This document shows positions 1-8,475 of a stretch of DNA of 64,000 bases, one piece after another (positions within the stretch are counted from its first letter, which is position 1; each line of letters begins with the position of its first letter). The position numbers were made by a program, and so were the translations under genes. Below the pieces are notes generated by a model. The model was given only the letters and a program-made list of their open reading frames with translations, ran no database searches and was not told the origin of the DNA. Source of the DNA: Micromonospora ureilytica (GTDB taxonomy: Bacteria > Actinomycetota > Actinomycetes > Mycobacteriales > Micromonosporaceae); assembly GCF_015751765.1 (NCBI RefSeq), contig NZ_JADOTX010000001.1, positions 5,766,001 to 5,830,000 on the forward strand. Direction: 5' to 3'.

Positions 1-554
1 TGCTGCACCTGATCGGCACCCTGGACCGGCCGTCGTCGGGCAGCGTCCTCATCGACGGGTACGACGCGGCGAAGCTGACCGACCGGGAGCTGTCCGCGTT
101 GCGGGCCACCCGGATCGGCTTCGTGTTCCAGCAGTTCCACCTCGCGCCCGGCGTCCCGGTCGTGGACAACGTGGCCGACGGCTTGCTCTACTCCGGCGTA
201 CCGCTGCGGCGGCGGCGCGACCGCGCGGAGGCCGCGTTGGTCCGGGTTGGCCTGGGCCACCGGTTGGGGCACCGGCCGCACGAGCTGTCCGGCGGGGAAC
301 GGCAGCGGGTGGCCGTGGCACGCGCGGTGGTCGGCGAGCCGGCGGTGCTGCTGGCCGACGAGCCGACCGGCAACCTCGACTCCCACTCCGGTGCCGGGGT
401 GTTGGAGCTGCTGCACGATCTGCACCGGGCCGGCACCACCGTCGTGGTGATCACCCATGACCGGGAGATCGCGGGAAGCCTGCCCCGGCAGGTGCGGATG
501 CGCGACGGCGCGGTGCGGCACGACTCGGCCCTCTCGTCGGGCGGGGTCGGCTGA
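1..554 (+). CDS. MacB/LolD-like ABC transporter ATP-binding protein, 5' end outside window
   Basis: Nucleotide-binding subunit of an ABC exporter. The reading frame is open from base 3, so the start codon and Walker A lie before the window; about 183 residues remain. Visible motifs are the Q-loop (VFQQFH), the ABC signature [14 protein letters not shown], Walker B with the D-loop ([12 protein letters not shown]) and the switch histidine (VITHD). TGNLD after Walker B is typical of the MacB/LolD/FtsE-like group that powers permeases of the FtsX fold. Its stop (552-554) overlaps the permease start by one base (TGATG), so the two are translationally coupled. The substrate cannot be read from sequence. 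Confidence 0.93.
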   Translation, partial: LHLIGTLDRPSSGSVLIDGYDAAKLTDRELSALRATRIGFVFQQFHLAPGVPVVDNVADGLLYSGVPLRRRRDRAEAALVRVGLGHRLGHRPHELSGGERQRVAVARAVVGEPAVLLADEPTGNLDSHSGAGVLELLHDLHRAGTTVVVITHDREIAGSLPRQVRMRDGAVRHDSALSSGGVG

Positions 555-1753
555 TGGCGACGCTGACCCCGGCCCGACTGGGACCGGCGGACGTCCTGCG
601 AGTCGGCGGGGTGGGGCTGCGGACCCGTCCGCTAAGGGCGTTCCTCTCCGCGTTGGGCATCGCGATCGGCATCGCCGCGATGATCGCGGTAGTCGGCATC
701 TCCTCGTCGTCCCGTGCCGAGCTGGACCGGGCGCTCGACGCGCTCGGCACCAACCTGCTCACCGTCGCGCCGGGCAGCACCCTGTTCGGTGCGGACGCGC
801 AACTGCCCGAGGAGTCGATCGCGATGATCGGGCGGATCGGCCCGGTGACCGAGGTGTCCGCCACCGGGCAGGTCTCCGACGCCAAGGTGTACCGCTCGGA
901 CCGGATCCCGGCGGCGGAGACCGGTGGCATCGCCACCCAGGCGGCCCGGCTGGACCTGCTCGGCACCGTGGGGGCGGAGGTGGCCACCGGCACCTGGCTC
1001 AACGATGCGACCGCCCGCTACCCGGCGGTCGTGCTCGGCGCCACCGCTGCGCAGCGGCTCGGGATCATCACGGCGGACCCACAGGTGCAGGTGTGGTTGG
1101 GTGGGCGGCCGTTCACAGTGGTCGGCACCCTCGCCGCCGCACCACTCGCCCCGGAACTGGACACCTCGGCGTTGATCGGCTGGCCGGCGGCGACCGAATA
1201 CCTGGGCTTCGACGGCCACCCGACCACCGTCTACACCCGCGCGCAGGAGTCTCAGGTCGAGGCGGTCCGGTCGGTGCTCGGCGCGACGACCAACCCGGAG
1301 GCGCCGAACGAGGTCGAGGTGTCCCGGCCCTCGGACGCGCTGGCCGCCGCCGAGGCCACCGACGACGCGTTCACCGGGCTGTTGCTGGGGCTGGGCGCGG
1401 TCGCCCTGCTGGTCGGTGGGGTCGGCGTGGCGAACACCATGGTGATCTCGGTGCTGGAGCGCCGAGCCGAGATCGGCCTGCGCCGGTCACTCGGAGCAAC
1501 CCGCGGTCAGGTACGGACCCAGTTCCTCACCGAGTCACTGCTGCTCTCCGCGTTCGGCGGGATCGGTGGGGTGGTGCTGGGCATCGTGGTCACCTCGGGC
1601 TACGCGCTGTCGCAGAACTGGCCGACAGTGGTGCCGGCCTGGGCGATGCTCGGCGGGGTGGGCGCGACAGTGGTCATCGGCGGCTTCGCGGGCCTCTACC
1701 CCGCCGTGCGCGCCGCCCGCCTCGCGCCGACCGAGGCCCTGGCCGCCGCCTGA
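554..1753 (+). CDS. ABC transporter permease, MacB/FtsX family
   Basis: 399-residue permease partner of the preceding ATPase. A first membrane helix near residues 30-50 is followed by a large extracytoplasmic MacB_PCD-like domain (about 55-265), then three hydrophobic segments near 275-300, 325-350 and 365-385 forming the FtsX domain. The conserved NTMVISVLERRAEIGLRRSLGA block before the second core helix is typical of MacB-type permeases. Such systems usually export peptides, antibiotics or lipoproteins by a mechanotransmission mechanism. No accessory membrane-fusion gene is visible because the operon starts upstream of the window. Confidence 0.92.
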   Translation: MATLTPARLGPADVLRVGGVGLRTRPLRAFLSALGIAIGIAAMIAVVGISSSSRAELDRALDALGTNLLTVAPGSTLFGADAQLPEESIAMIGRIGPVTEVSATGQVSDAKVYRSDRIPAAETGGIATQAARLDLLGTVGAEVATGTWLNDATARYPAVVLGATAAQRLGIITADPQVQVWLGGRPFTVVGTLAAAPLAPELDTSALIGWPAATEYLGFDGHPTTVYTRAQESQVEAVRSVLGATTNPEAPNEVEVSRPSDALAAAEATDDAFTGLLLGLGAVALLVGGVGVANTMVISVLERRAEIGLRRSLGATRGQVRTQFLTESLLLSAFGGIGGVVLGIVVTSGYALSQNWPTVVPAWAMLGGVGATVVIGGFAGLYPAVRAARLAPTEALAAA

Positions 1754-1756
1754 CTT

Positions 1757-1859
1757 TCTCCGGCCAGGCGGGCCTGCTGCAAAGAGCGTGATGACTGTGC
1801 GACATCTTGATGCCCCACAGTCATCACGCTCTCCGCGGTGTTGCCCGCCTGGCCGGAGA
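1757..1859. terminator. Two-part long inverted repeat between convergent genes
   Basis: An outer pair, 1757-1772 with 1844-1859 (16 bp, perfect), encloses an inner pair, 1783-1799 with 1816-1832 (17 bp, perfect). They are separated by 10- and 11-nt internal loops, with a 16-nt apical loop. It fills the space between the permease stop and the deoD stop, so it can act as a bidirectional terminator. There is no T-tract. The inner arms (agagcgtgatgactgtg) are far longer than a terminator needs, so a dispersed repeat is also possible. Confidence 0.75.
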
Positions 1860-1863
1860 CGGC

Positions 1864-2571
1864 TCAGGCGATGATCGTGTCGAGGGCGATCTCGACCATC
1901 TGGCTGAAGGTCTGCTCGCGCTCCTCCGAGGTGGTCTTCTCACCGGTCTTGATGTGGTCGCTGACGGTCAACACGGTCAGCGCGCGGGCCTTGAACCGGG
2001 CGGCGATCGTGTAGAGCGCCGCCGACTCCATCTCCACCGCCAGCACGCCGTAGTCGGCGAGGGTGTCGTAAAGGTCCGGCCGGTCGGTGTAGAAGGCGTC
2101 CGCCGCCAGGATCGGCCCGACGTGCATGGTGATGCCGCGCCGCTCGGCCACCTCGACCGACGTACGCAGCAGCCCGAAGTCGGCCACCGGGGCGTAGTCG
2201 ATCAACCCGTCGAAGCGCATCCGGTTCATGTTCGAGTCGGTGGACGATCCGATCGCCGCCACCACGTCCCGCAGTTGCAGGTCCGTGCTGAGGGCACCAC
2301 AGGAGCCGACCCGGATCAGCGTCTTCACGCCGTACTCGTTGATCAACTCGTGGGCGTAGATGGAGGCCGACGGCATGCCCATGCCGGAGCCCTGGACGGA
2401 AACCTCGACGCCGTTCCAGCGGCCGGTGAAACCCAGCATGCCCCGAACCGTCGAGTAGCAGGTAGCGCCCTCGAGGTAGGTCTCCGCGATCCACTTGGCC
2501 CGCAGGGGGTCACCCGGCATCAGGACCCGCTCGGCGATCTCGCCCGGCTTCGCGCCGATGTGCGTACTCAT
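1864..2571 (-). CDS. deoD: Purine-nucleoside phosphorylase, DeoD type
   Basis: 235 residues, the usual length for the hexameric DeoD family (PNP_UDP_1). It cleaves purine (deoxy)nucleosides with phosphate to base and (deoxy)ribose-1-phosphate in nucleoside salvage. Visible motifs: GDPLRAK around residue 24 (phosphate-binding Arg), [10 protein letters not shown] near 59-68, RVGSCGAL near 88-95, [10 protein letters not shown] (ribose-binding MES) and SDHIKTGE near the C-terminus with the catalytic Asp. The ATG at 2571 is chosen because it gives [16 protein letters not shown], a family-typical N-terminus; the frame stays open for 49 more codons upstream but that part is not conserved-looking and runs into the tRNA gene. 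Confidence 0.93.
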   Translation of the reverse strand: MSTHIGAKPGEIAERVLMPGDPLRAKWIAETYLEGATCYSTVRGMLGFTGRWNGVEVSVQGSGMGMPSASIYAHELINEYGVKTLIRVGSCGALSTDLQLRDVVAAIGSSTDSNMNRMRFDGLIDYAPVADFGLLRTSVEVAERRGITMHVGPILAADAFYTDRPDLYDTLADYGVLAVEMESAALYTIAARFKARALTVLTVSDHIKTGEKTTSEEREQTFSQMVEIALDTIIA

Positions 2572-2646
2572 GGCAAAGATCCTGCCAGGCCGGCCCGGGC
2601 GATACCGGTTCGGCGTCGGAACCGGCGGTCCTGTACCCTCGTCGGC

Positions 2647-2733
2647 GGTGGCGTGTCCGAGCGGCCTAAGGAGCACGCCTCGAAAGCGTGTGAGGGTTAA
2701 CGCCCTCCGAGGGTTCAAATCCCTCCGCCACCG
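2647..2733 (+). tRNA. tRNA-Ser (CGA)
   Basis: 87-nt class II tRNA. The acceptor stem pairs ggtggcg (2647-2653) with cgccacc (2726-2732), with a G discriminator at 2733. The anticodon stem cacgc/gcgtg flanks the loop ctCGAaa. A long variable arm and the T-loop ggttcaaatcc follow. No CCA is encoded. A -10-like TACCCT at 2634-2639 would place the start of transcription at about 2646, almost exactly the mature 5' end, so little or no 5' leader may exist (inference). Confidence 0.97.
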
Positions 2734-2750
2734 CTCATGAAATGCAGAAA

Positions 2751-2786
2751 CGCCCGGTCGATCCGCGAGGATCGACCGGGCGTTTT
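2751..2786. terminator. Strong rho-independent terminator between tRNA-Ser and the SDR gene
   Basis: A perfect 14-bp stem, cgcccggtcgatcc (2751-2764) with ggatcgaccgggcg (2769-2782), and a gcga loop. It is flanked by aaa on the left and tttt on the right, so it can serve both the rightward tRNA transcript and the leftward SDR gene ending at 2791. Confidence 0.9.
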
Positions 2787-2790
2787 CGCG

Positions 2791-3540
2791 TCAGAGCTGT
2801 TGCTCGCCACCGTCGACGAAGATCTCGCCGCCGGTCATGAAGCTGCTCTGGTCGGAGGCGAGGAAGAGCGCCGCGTTGGCGATCTCGTCCGGGTGCGCCA
2901 TGCGCTGCATGGGCACGCCCGAGGCGATGGCCTTCAGCAGCCCGGGGGCCTCCGCGGGGCTGGGCGCGAGGCCCGCGAGCCCGGGGGTCTCGGTCGAGCC
3001 GGGGATCAGGGTGTTGACCCGGATCTTCCGGCCGATCAGCTCGGCGGCCCAGGTGCGGCCGAACGAGCGGATGGCTGCCTTGGACGCGGCGTAGACGCTG
3101 AACGCAGGGGTGCCGTTGCTGGCGGCCGTCGAGCCGGTCAGCACGATCGAGGCGCCCTCGTTGAGCAGGGGTAGGGCCTTCTGCACGGTGAAGATGGTGC
3201 CGTAGATGTTGGTGTCGAAGGTGTTGGCGACGTGCTCGACCGTGATCGAGTCGAGCGGACGGAACTCCCCACCGCCGGCGTTGGCGAACACCACGTCCAG
3301 CCCGGCGCCCCGCTCCTCGATCGCCCGCATCACCCGGTCCAGGTCGTCGAGCTTGCTGACGTCGCTGGCGATGCCTGTGGCGTTGGCGCCGATGCTGGCC
3401 ACGGCCTCGTCCAGCGGGCCCTTGCGGCGGCCGGTGACGAAGACGTAGGCGCCTTCGGCGGCGAAGCGGCGGGCGGCGGCCAGGCCGATGCCCGTGGTGC
3501 CCCCGGTGACGAGGGCGGTCTTGCCGTCGAGCTGTCCCAC
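2791..3540 (-). CDS. SDR family NAD(P)-dependent oxidoreductase
   Basis: 249-residue classical short-chain dehydrogenase. The cofactor-binding glycine motif TGGTTGIG is at residues 12-19, the NAG motif at 87-89 (ANAGG), and the catalytic triad is S137, Y150 and K154 in the YAASK block. The C-terminus ends with the family-typical DGG element. A TGRR segment after the second strand suggests NADPH preference. The substrate is unknown; quinone/aldehyde or 3-oxoacyl reduction is common in the family. It is divergent from a TetR regulator and shares an operator-bearing intergenic region, so induction by a ligand of that regulator is likely. Candidate promoter on the minus strand: TTGCGG (3650-3645), 17-nt spacer, TACGGT (3627-3622). 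Confidence 0.92.
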   Translation of the reverse strand: MGQLDGKTALVTGGTTGIGLAAARRFAAEGAYVFVTGRRKGPLDEAVASIGANATGIASDVSKLDDLDRVMRAIEERGAGLDVVFANAGGGEFRPLDSITVEHVANTFDTNIYGTIFTVQKALPLLNEGASIVLTGSTAASNGTPAFSVYAASKAAIRSFGRTWAAELIGRKIRVNTLIPGSTETPGLAGLAPSPAEAPGLLKAIASGVPMQRMAHPDEIANAALFLASDQSSFMTGGEIFVDGGEQQL

Positions 3541-3602
3541 GATGGATCTCCTCTGTTGGGGTGTGGCGGTGTGCGGCCGGCCGGGCCTCCAGCAAGTTCT
3601 GT

Positions 3603-3668
3603 ACCGGGCGGTCCGTAACCGACCGTAGCAACCGCCGACCGGGTCCGCAAATTTCTGTACCGATCGGT
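3603..3668. promoter_or_regulatory. Candidate TetR operators in the SDR/TetR divergent promoter region
   Basis: A perfect palindrome ACCGATCGGT lies at 3659-3668 and an imperfect copy, accgggcggt, at 3603-3612. The first sits just upstream of a -10-like TAGGAT (3680-3685) for the regulator. The second lies just past the predicted start of the SDR transcript. Placement fits repression of both genes by the TetR protein encoded at 3708. The sites are read from the sequence; the binding is inferred. Confidence 0.55.
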
Positions 3669-3707
3669 TTTGTCGCCGCTAGGATGTGCGGGGAAAGGGG
3701 GTGGGCT

Positions 3708-4394
3708 GTGCCGCAGCGAGGGCGACCGCGGGGCTTCGACGCCGACGAGGCGCTGGAGCGCGCGGCGGAGGTGTTCTGGCGCCAGGGGTACGAAGGCGCC
3801 TCGGTGACCGACCTCACCGAGGCCATGGGGATCAACAAGCCCAGCCTCTACGCCGCCTTCGGCGGCAAGGAGGAGTTGTTCCGCAAGGCCGTGGCCCGCT
3901 ACGCCGAAAAAGACATGGAGTACGCGCGGGACGCTTTCACCCAACCGACCGCGTACGAGGTGGTTGCCACCCTGCTACGCGGGAACGTGATCGCCGTTAC
4001 CCGGCCCGACCGACCGCTCGGTTGTCTGTCGATCCAGGGTGGTGTCGCCTGCGCCACGGAGAACGCGCCGGTCGCCGGGTTCCTCGCCACCAGCCGCCTG
4101 GCCGGTGAAGGTGCCCTCGCCGACCGGTTCGCCCGCGCCGTCGCCGAAGGCGACCTACCCGCGCACGCCGATCCGGTCGCGCTCGCCCGCTTCGTCATGA
4201 TCGTCACGGAGGGGCAGGCGGTGCATGCCGCCGCCGGGGTCAGCAGGGAGGACCTGCGCCAGGCGGCGGAGATCGCACTCGCCGGTTTCGCCGCCGCGTC
4301 CGGGGCGCGGCTGCCTGAGCGGGCTGCGGACCCGGCCTGGGCGTCCTCGTTCGAGCAGCCGTCGGCGGCAGCCTTCAGGCGACCGAGAACGTGA
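3708..4394 (+). CDS. TetR/AcrR family transcriptional regulator
   Basis: 228 residues. The N-terminal TetR DNA-binding domain covers about 12-58, with the helix-turn-helix TDLTEAMGINKPSLYAAFGGKEELF; the C-terminal all-helical ligand/dimer domain follows. The GTG at 3708 gives VPQRGRPRGFD, the classic basic start of this group, and follows a purine-rich aaaggggg; an ATG further upstream in frame has no such support. It is divergent from the SDR gene and probably represses it and itself. Its stop codon lies inside the 3' end of the opposing DUF3494 gene (20-bp convergent overlap, 4375-4394). Confidence 0.92.
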   Translation: MPQRGRPRGFDADEALERAAEVFWRQGYEGASVTDLTEAMGINKPSLYAAFGGKEELFRKAVARYAEKDMEYARDAFTQPTAYEVVATLLRGNVIAVTRPDRPLGCLSIQGGVACATENAPVAGFLATSRLAGEGALADRFARAVAEGDLPAHADPVALARFVMIVTEGQAVHAAAGVSREDLRQAAEIALAGFAAASGARLPERAADPAWASSFEQPSAAAFRRPRT

Positions 4395-5556
4395 TCGTTC
4401 CGGTGTAGACACCCGCGACGGCCGTCAGGGGGATCTGGACCGAGACCACGGGATCCCAGGTGGCCGAGTTGTTGCCGACGCCGTCGGCCAGAGTGAACGC
4501 CGTGCGCTCGACATTGATGATCTCTGCATCTCCCGAGGTGGGTTGGCCTGAGGTGAAGGTGCCGATACCGCTGGTTGCGGTGGCCGGGCCCGACCAGTAG
4601 GAGGCGTTGGTGTTGGAGATCGTGTGAACCGGGACGCCGCTGGTGACGAAGTCCGTCGCGACGACGGTGGCGGTCCAGGTCGGCTCCGACAGAAGACGCT
4701 CATCAGTCACCGTGACCGGTCCCAGATTGCCCGACGCGACTCCGCCCAGGCTGGCGCTGCCCAGATCGGCCGTCTCCGGCGCGCTGATCGACAACTCTCC
4801 CGGCTCCGCGCAGGTCGACCTTGTGACCGTGTCCGTGTCCATGGTGACCGCGCCGTTGATCGCCATCGCCCGGCCGTCCACCTCGAGCGCCGCGCCGACC
4901 GTGATCGAGGTGAAGGTGAGGAGGTTGCCGCGAAACAGGGAGTTGGCACCGAGCGTGACGGAGCTTCCCACCTGCCAGAAGACGTTGCACGACTGGGCGC
5001 CGTTGAGCAGGTTCACAGTGCTCGACGCGCCCGTGATGAGGGTGCTGGTGGTCTTGAAGATGAAGACCGCGTTCGGGTCACCCTCCGCGTCGAGGTTCAG
5101 ATCCCCGCCGATGGTGAACGTGCCCGCGGCGGATTCGTACACGCCGGTGGTCTTGGTGGTGCCGGCGAGTTCACTGTCAACGATGTCCGTGGTCGTCCGC
5201 GAGACCGCGTCGTTGTAGGCGATGACGAGATCGCTCTGGGCCTGCACGGCAGGGCCGTCGTTGGAGTGGATCGCCCCGTTCAATTGACCGGGAGGGAAGC
5301 CGGTCACGGCGGTGCCTGGGCTCACGCCGAGGTCACCGGTGACCATGCTGGGCCCGGTGTTGGTGACAGTCGTGCCGGCGAGGATCGCGAAGTTCGCGGC
5401 CGTGCCCAGCGGCACCGGCGGCTCGGCGGCGCTCGCGCTGCGTGGTCCGGCCAGGACGGCCAGGACGGTGGTCGCGGCGACCAGAGTCAGGGCGGTGGCT
5501 ACCCGGGCCACCCCCGTGACCTTCCGAGATGCGCCACTGTGGGCAAGCGTCGCCAT
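4375..5556 (-). CDS. Secreted ice-binding-like protein (DUF3494) with C-terminal beta-sandwich
   Basis: 393 residues. A Sec signal peptide (basic start, hydrophobic run to ASA-AEP near residue 45) precedes a DUF3494 domain of about 200 residues, with the hallmarks LGTAANFAILAGTTVTNTG, GDLGVSPG, a helix carrying QAQSDLVIAYNDA, and repeated beta-helix turns around FIFKTTSTL and CNVFWQVGSSVTLG. The family forms beta-solenoids; some members bind ice and others are adhesins of unknown ligand. The last 120 residues (LTAVAGVYTGTITFSVA end) look like a WxL/cell-surface beta-sandwich. No sortase motif or membrane anchor is seen, so it may be released or held non-covalently. Ice binding cannot be inferred from sequence alone. 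Confidence 0.85.
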   Translation of the reverse strand: MATLAHSGASRKVTGVARVATALTLVAATTVLAVLAGPRSASAAEPPVPLGTAANFAILAGTTVTNTGPSMVTGDLGVSPGTAVTGFPPGQLNGAIHSNDGPAVQAQSDLVIAYNDAVSRTTTDIVDSELAGTTKTTGVYESAAGTFTIGGDLNLDAEGDPNAVFIFKTTSTLITGASSTVNLLNGAQSCNVFWQVGSSVTLGANSLFRGNLLTFTSITVGAALEVDGRAMAINGAVTMDTDTVTRSTCAEPGELSISAPETADLGSASLGGVASGNLGPVTVTDERLLSEPTWTATVVATDFVTSGVPVHTISNTNASYWSGPATATSGIGTFTSGQPTSGDAEIINVERTAFTLADGVGNNSATWDPVVSVQIPLTAVAGVYTGTITFSVA

Positions 5557-5637
5557 GATCTCCTCGGACAGCTCGATGGGTGGTAGCGCTTCAGCGACTC
5601 ATAGTTGCATAAACAGGCATTAAAGTGGCGTAACCGG

Positions 5638-6573
5638 TCATTGCTCTAGTAGCTGTTCCACGCCGTCGAGCAAACGTTGCAGACCGAATTCGAAAAGACT
5701 TTCGACATTGAGGTCGACCGCTGTCCGGGTGAGCCGGGCCAGATGAGGAAACTCGCCCGCCGCGAGGAGGCCGCCCAACACGTCGGCCTGGGCCGCCATC
5801 CACTCGTCGTCGGTCAGGCCGGTGTCCTGCTCCGCCTCGGCCTCCCGTTCCAGGTTGACCGCCGTCCCGCGAACATGGTTGGCCAGTGCAGCGACCAGGT
5901 GGAGTTGGTTGTGTTGACCCAGACCACGCCCGGAGAGCGCGCGCAGCGCCCATTCGGTGTGCGCGACGGCGTGCGGTGCCATCAGCGGGCGGGTCAGCGA
6001 GATGACCTGGGCCAGCCAGGGATGTCGCCGGTAGATCGACCACTGGAGCCGGCAGAGCAACTCCAGTTGGGCGCGCCATCCGGGCGGGAACGTGCGCGGC
6101 AGCCGATGCGCGGCGAAGGCCGCGTCCGCCATCAGCACGAGAAGCTGCTCCTTAGCCCGGACCTGCCGATACAGCGACATCGTGGGGACGTCCAGCTCGG
6201 TTGCGATGCGCCGCATGCTCAGCGCCGACAACCCCTCGGCATCGGCGACCTCCATAGCGGTCCGCACCACCTGGTCGCGGGTCAGCCCCTGGGCGGGAAC
6301 CCGCCGACCGCCGGCCAGCGCGCCCCGAATCGGCGTGGTCGGCTCTGCGCCGGTCACCACCATGCCCACACCTGGCACCGCCCGCACCAGACCCTCCTGC
6401 CGCAGCGCGGTGAGGGCACGGCTGGCAGTCGCCATGGCGACGCCCCACTCCCGGACGATCTGCCGAGTGGAAGGCACCCGGTCGCCCGGGCCCAACTCGC
6501 CCGCCATGATGCGCCGCCGCAACTCCCCGACGATGCGCAGATAAGGGGGAGCGGTCTCGTCGATCTCCGCCAC
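5638..6573 (-). CDS. GntR-TetR fusion transcriptional regulator
   Basis: 311 residues with two DNA-binding domains in series. Residues 8-75 form a GntR winged helix (YLRIVGELRRRIMAGELGPGD, then VPSTRQIVREWGVAMATASRALTALRQEGLV). Residues 95-145 form a TetR helix-turn-helix (RIATELDVPTMSLYRQVRAKEQLL), followed by a TetR_C-like all-helical domain of about 160 residues. The double-headed architecture recurs in actinomycetes, but its operators are poorly known. The gene lies between the DUF3494 and carboxylesterase genes, is co-oriented with the former (81 bp upstream of it would be its 3' side) and is divergent from the esterase, a plausible target. The ATG at 6573 is supported by upstream gaggcgacc. 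Confidence 0.9.
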   Translation of the reverse strand: MAEIDETAPPYLRIVGELRRRIMAGELGPGDRVPSTRQIVREWGVAMATASRALTALRQEGLVRAVPGVGMVVTGAEPTTPIRGALAGGRRVPAQGLTRDQVVRTAMEVADAEGLSALSMRRIATELDVPTMSLYRQVRAKEQLLVLMADAAFAAHRLPRTFPPGWRAQLELLCRLQWSIYRRHPWLAQVISLTRPLMAPHAVAHTEWALRALSGRGLGQHNQLHLVAALANHVRGTAVNLEREAEAEQDTGLTDDEWMAAQADVLGGLLAAGEFPHLARLTRTAVDLNVESLFEFGLQRLLDGVEQLLEQ

Positions 6574-6756
6574 GGTCGCCTCCCGTCAGCCTTGCGGTGA
6601 CCGTAGCGCACTAGAACACCGGCCGACGCCCCCGTGGCTGGTCGCGCCCTTCCTGTCACGGCGTACTAGAGCTCCCTGGCCGGGTTGTTGCCAGCTCGAC
6701 ATGCTCAGCGCAGCCGGGTGCGTACGCCGTACCGGCACCGACGAATGGGGAGAGTC

Positions 6757-8460
6757 ATGACCAGCATCCCGTACCCCCGGTGGGTGGTCGCGTTGGGCGC
6801 CGCCGCGATTCTCGCGCCGGCGATGGCCGTCGGTCCGGCCGCCGTCGCGGCCGACCGGCATGGCGCGGCCGTCGTGCGGACCGACCAAGGCGCGGTGCGG
6901 GGGACCGTCGCGGCGGACCACCGCTCGTTCCAGGGCATTCCGTACGGGCGCCCGCCGCTGGGGACGTTGCGCTGGGCACCGCCACAGCCCGGTCCGACCT
7001 GGACCGGAGTACGTGACGCGACTCGGCCCGGTGCCGCCTGCGCCCAACTGCAAGGGCTGCCGATGGACGCGCCGTCGAGAGCCGAGGACTGCCTTTACCT
7101 GAACGTCACCACCCCGCGCTCCTCCGCACGAACGGCTCGACCGGTCCTGGTCTGGTTGCACGGCGGCGACTTCCGGTTCGGTAGCGGCGACGGGTACGGC
7201 GGGCAGCGGCTGGCGGCCGGTGGTGACGTCATCGTCGTCACGGTGAACTACCGGCTCGGCGCGCTCGGCTTCCTGGCGCATCCGGCGTTGGCCGGTCGGG
7301 ACGGAATCACAGGCAACTTCGGGTTGCAGGATCAGCAGGCCGCGCTGCGCTGGGTACGGCGCAACGCGGCGGCCTTCGGCGGAGACCCGGGCAACGTCAC
7401 CCTGTTCGGCCAGTCCGCCGGGGCGACGAGCGTCTGCGCGCAGCTCGCCGCGCCGGGCTCCGCTGGCCTGTTCCATCGCGCGATCATGCAGAGCAACTCG
7501 TGCGCCAACCCGGTCCAGACCCGGGCTGAGGCGATCGCGGCGGCAGAGGAGTTCGCTCGGAGGATCGGCTGCACCGATCCGGCCGCGGTCGCCGCCTGCC
7601 TGCGCGGACGTACCCCAGCCCGGTTGATCGAGACGGCCGGCTATCCCGGCGCGGGTGTCGACCTCGGCCCGGTCGTCGACGGCCACACGTTGCCGGTGGA
7701 CCCGGCCGAAGCGCTGACCACAGGGAGGCTGCACCGGGTGCCGGTATTGACCGGGATGAACCGGGACGAGTCCCGGCTCGCGGTGTGGGGGATGGAACGG
7801 GTGGGGCTCAACTGCCCGGCGCCCTCGTCGCCACCGGGGACGGCACTCTCGCGGCAAGAGCCGTCGCCCGTGCCGTCGTCCGTGCCCGTGCCGTCGTCCG
7901 TGCCGTCGTCCGAGCCGGAGCCGTCGTCCGTGCCGGAGTCGTGCCCGCTCACCGATGATCAGTACCGCGAACAGGTGCGGGCCATGTTCGGTTTCCACGC
8001 GGACGAGGTGCTGAGCCGCTATCCGCGCGACCGCGCACATCCCGCCAGCGCGACGTTGGGCGCCGTGCTGACCGATCACGAGTACGCCGAGCCGGTCTAC
8101 TCCGCCGCGTTGGCATTCGCGCGACGGGTGTCGACCTTCATGTACGAGTTCGCGGACGAGGACGCGCCGTTCTTTACCGAGGGACCCGAACCGACGTTCG
8201 CCACCGGCGCGTACCACTGCGCGGAGCTGCCGTACCTGTTCACGGTCGACTATGCCGAGGCGCTTACGCCGACCCAGCGGCGGCTCTCCGACGAGATGGT
8301 CCGTACCTGGAGCGACTTCGCCCGGACGGGCCGGGCGGGCTGGCCTCGTCTGCGTCCCGACGCCCCGTACGTGCGGGTGTTCACCGGTGGCGGCGGATCG
8401 GTCAGGACGGACTTCGCGGCGGCCCACTCGTACGACTTCTGGCGGTCGCTCGGGCGCTGA
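6757..8460 (+). CDS. Secreted type B carboxylesterase
   Basis: 567 residues. The ATG at 6757 follows a ggggagag ribosome site and opens a clear Sec signal peptide (hydrophobic 9-33, AVAA cleavage). The body is the COesterase alpha/beta-hydrolase fold: FQGIPYGRPPLG, EDCLYLNV, LHGGDFRFGSG (oxyanion loop) and the nucleophile elbow GQSAGA with Ser220; the catalytic His is probably in AYHCAELPYLF. It hydrolyses carboxylic esters outside the cell. A Pro/Ser/Val-rich tract at about residues 367-397 is encoded by short degenerate repeats (7850-7945) and is probably a surface loop. It is divergent from the GntR-TetR regulator and convergent with the NarL-type regulator. Confidence 0.92.
   Translation: MTSIPYPRWVVALGAAAILAPAMAVGPAAVAADRHGAAVVRTDQGAVRGTVAADHRSFQGIPYGRPPLGTLRWAPPQPGPTWTGVRDATRPGAACAQLQGLPMDAPSRAEDCLYLNVTTPRSSARTARPVLVWLHGGDFRFGSGDGYGGQRLAAGGDVIVVTVNYRLGALGFLAHPALAGRDGITGNFGLQDQQAALRWVRRNAAAFGGDPGNVTLFGQSAGATSVCAQLAAPGSAGLFHRAIMQSNSCANPVQTRAEAIAAAEEFARRIGCTDPAAVAACLRGRTPARLIETAGYPGAGVDLGPVVDGHTLPVDPAEALTTGRLHRVPVLTGMNRDESRLAVWGMERVGLNCPAPSSPPGTALSRQEPSPVPSSVPVPSSVPSSEPEPSSVPESCPLTDDQYREQVRAMFGFHADEVLSRYPRDRAHPASATLGAVLTDHEYAEPVYSAALAFARRVSTFMYEFADEDAPFFTEGPEPTFATGAYHCAELPYLFTVDYAEALTPTQRRLSDEMVRTWSDFARTGRAGWPRLRPDAPYVRVFTGGGGSVRTDFAAAHSYDFWRSLGR
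7850..7945 (+). repeat. Degenerate ccgtcgtccgtgcc repeats inside the esterase gene
   Basis: About six copies of a ccgtcgtccg core, encoding PSSVP/PSSEP units in frame. All variants keep the reading frame, so it is a small in-frame minisatellite. Confidence 0.75.
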
Positions 8461-8475
8461 TGCGGTCGCCGGCAG

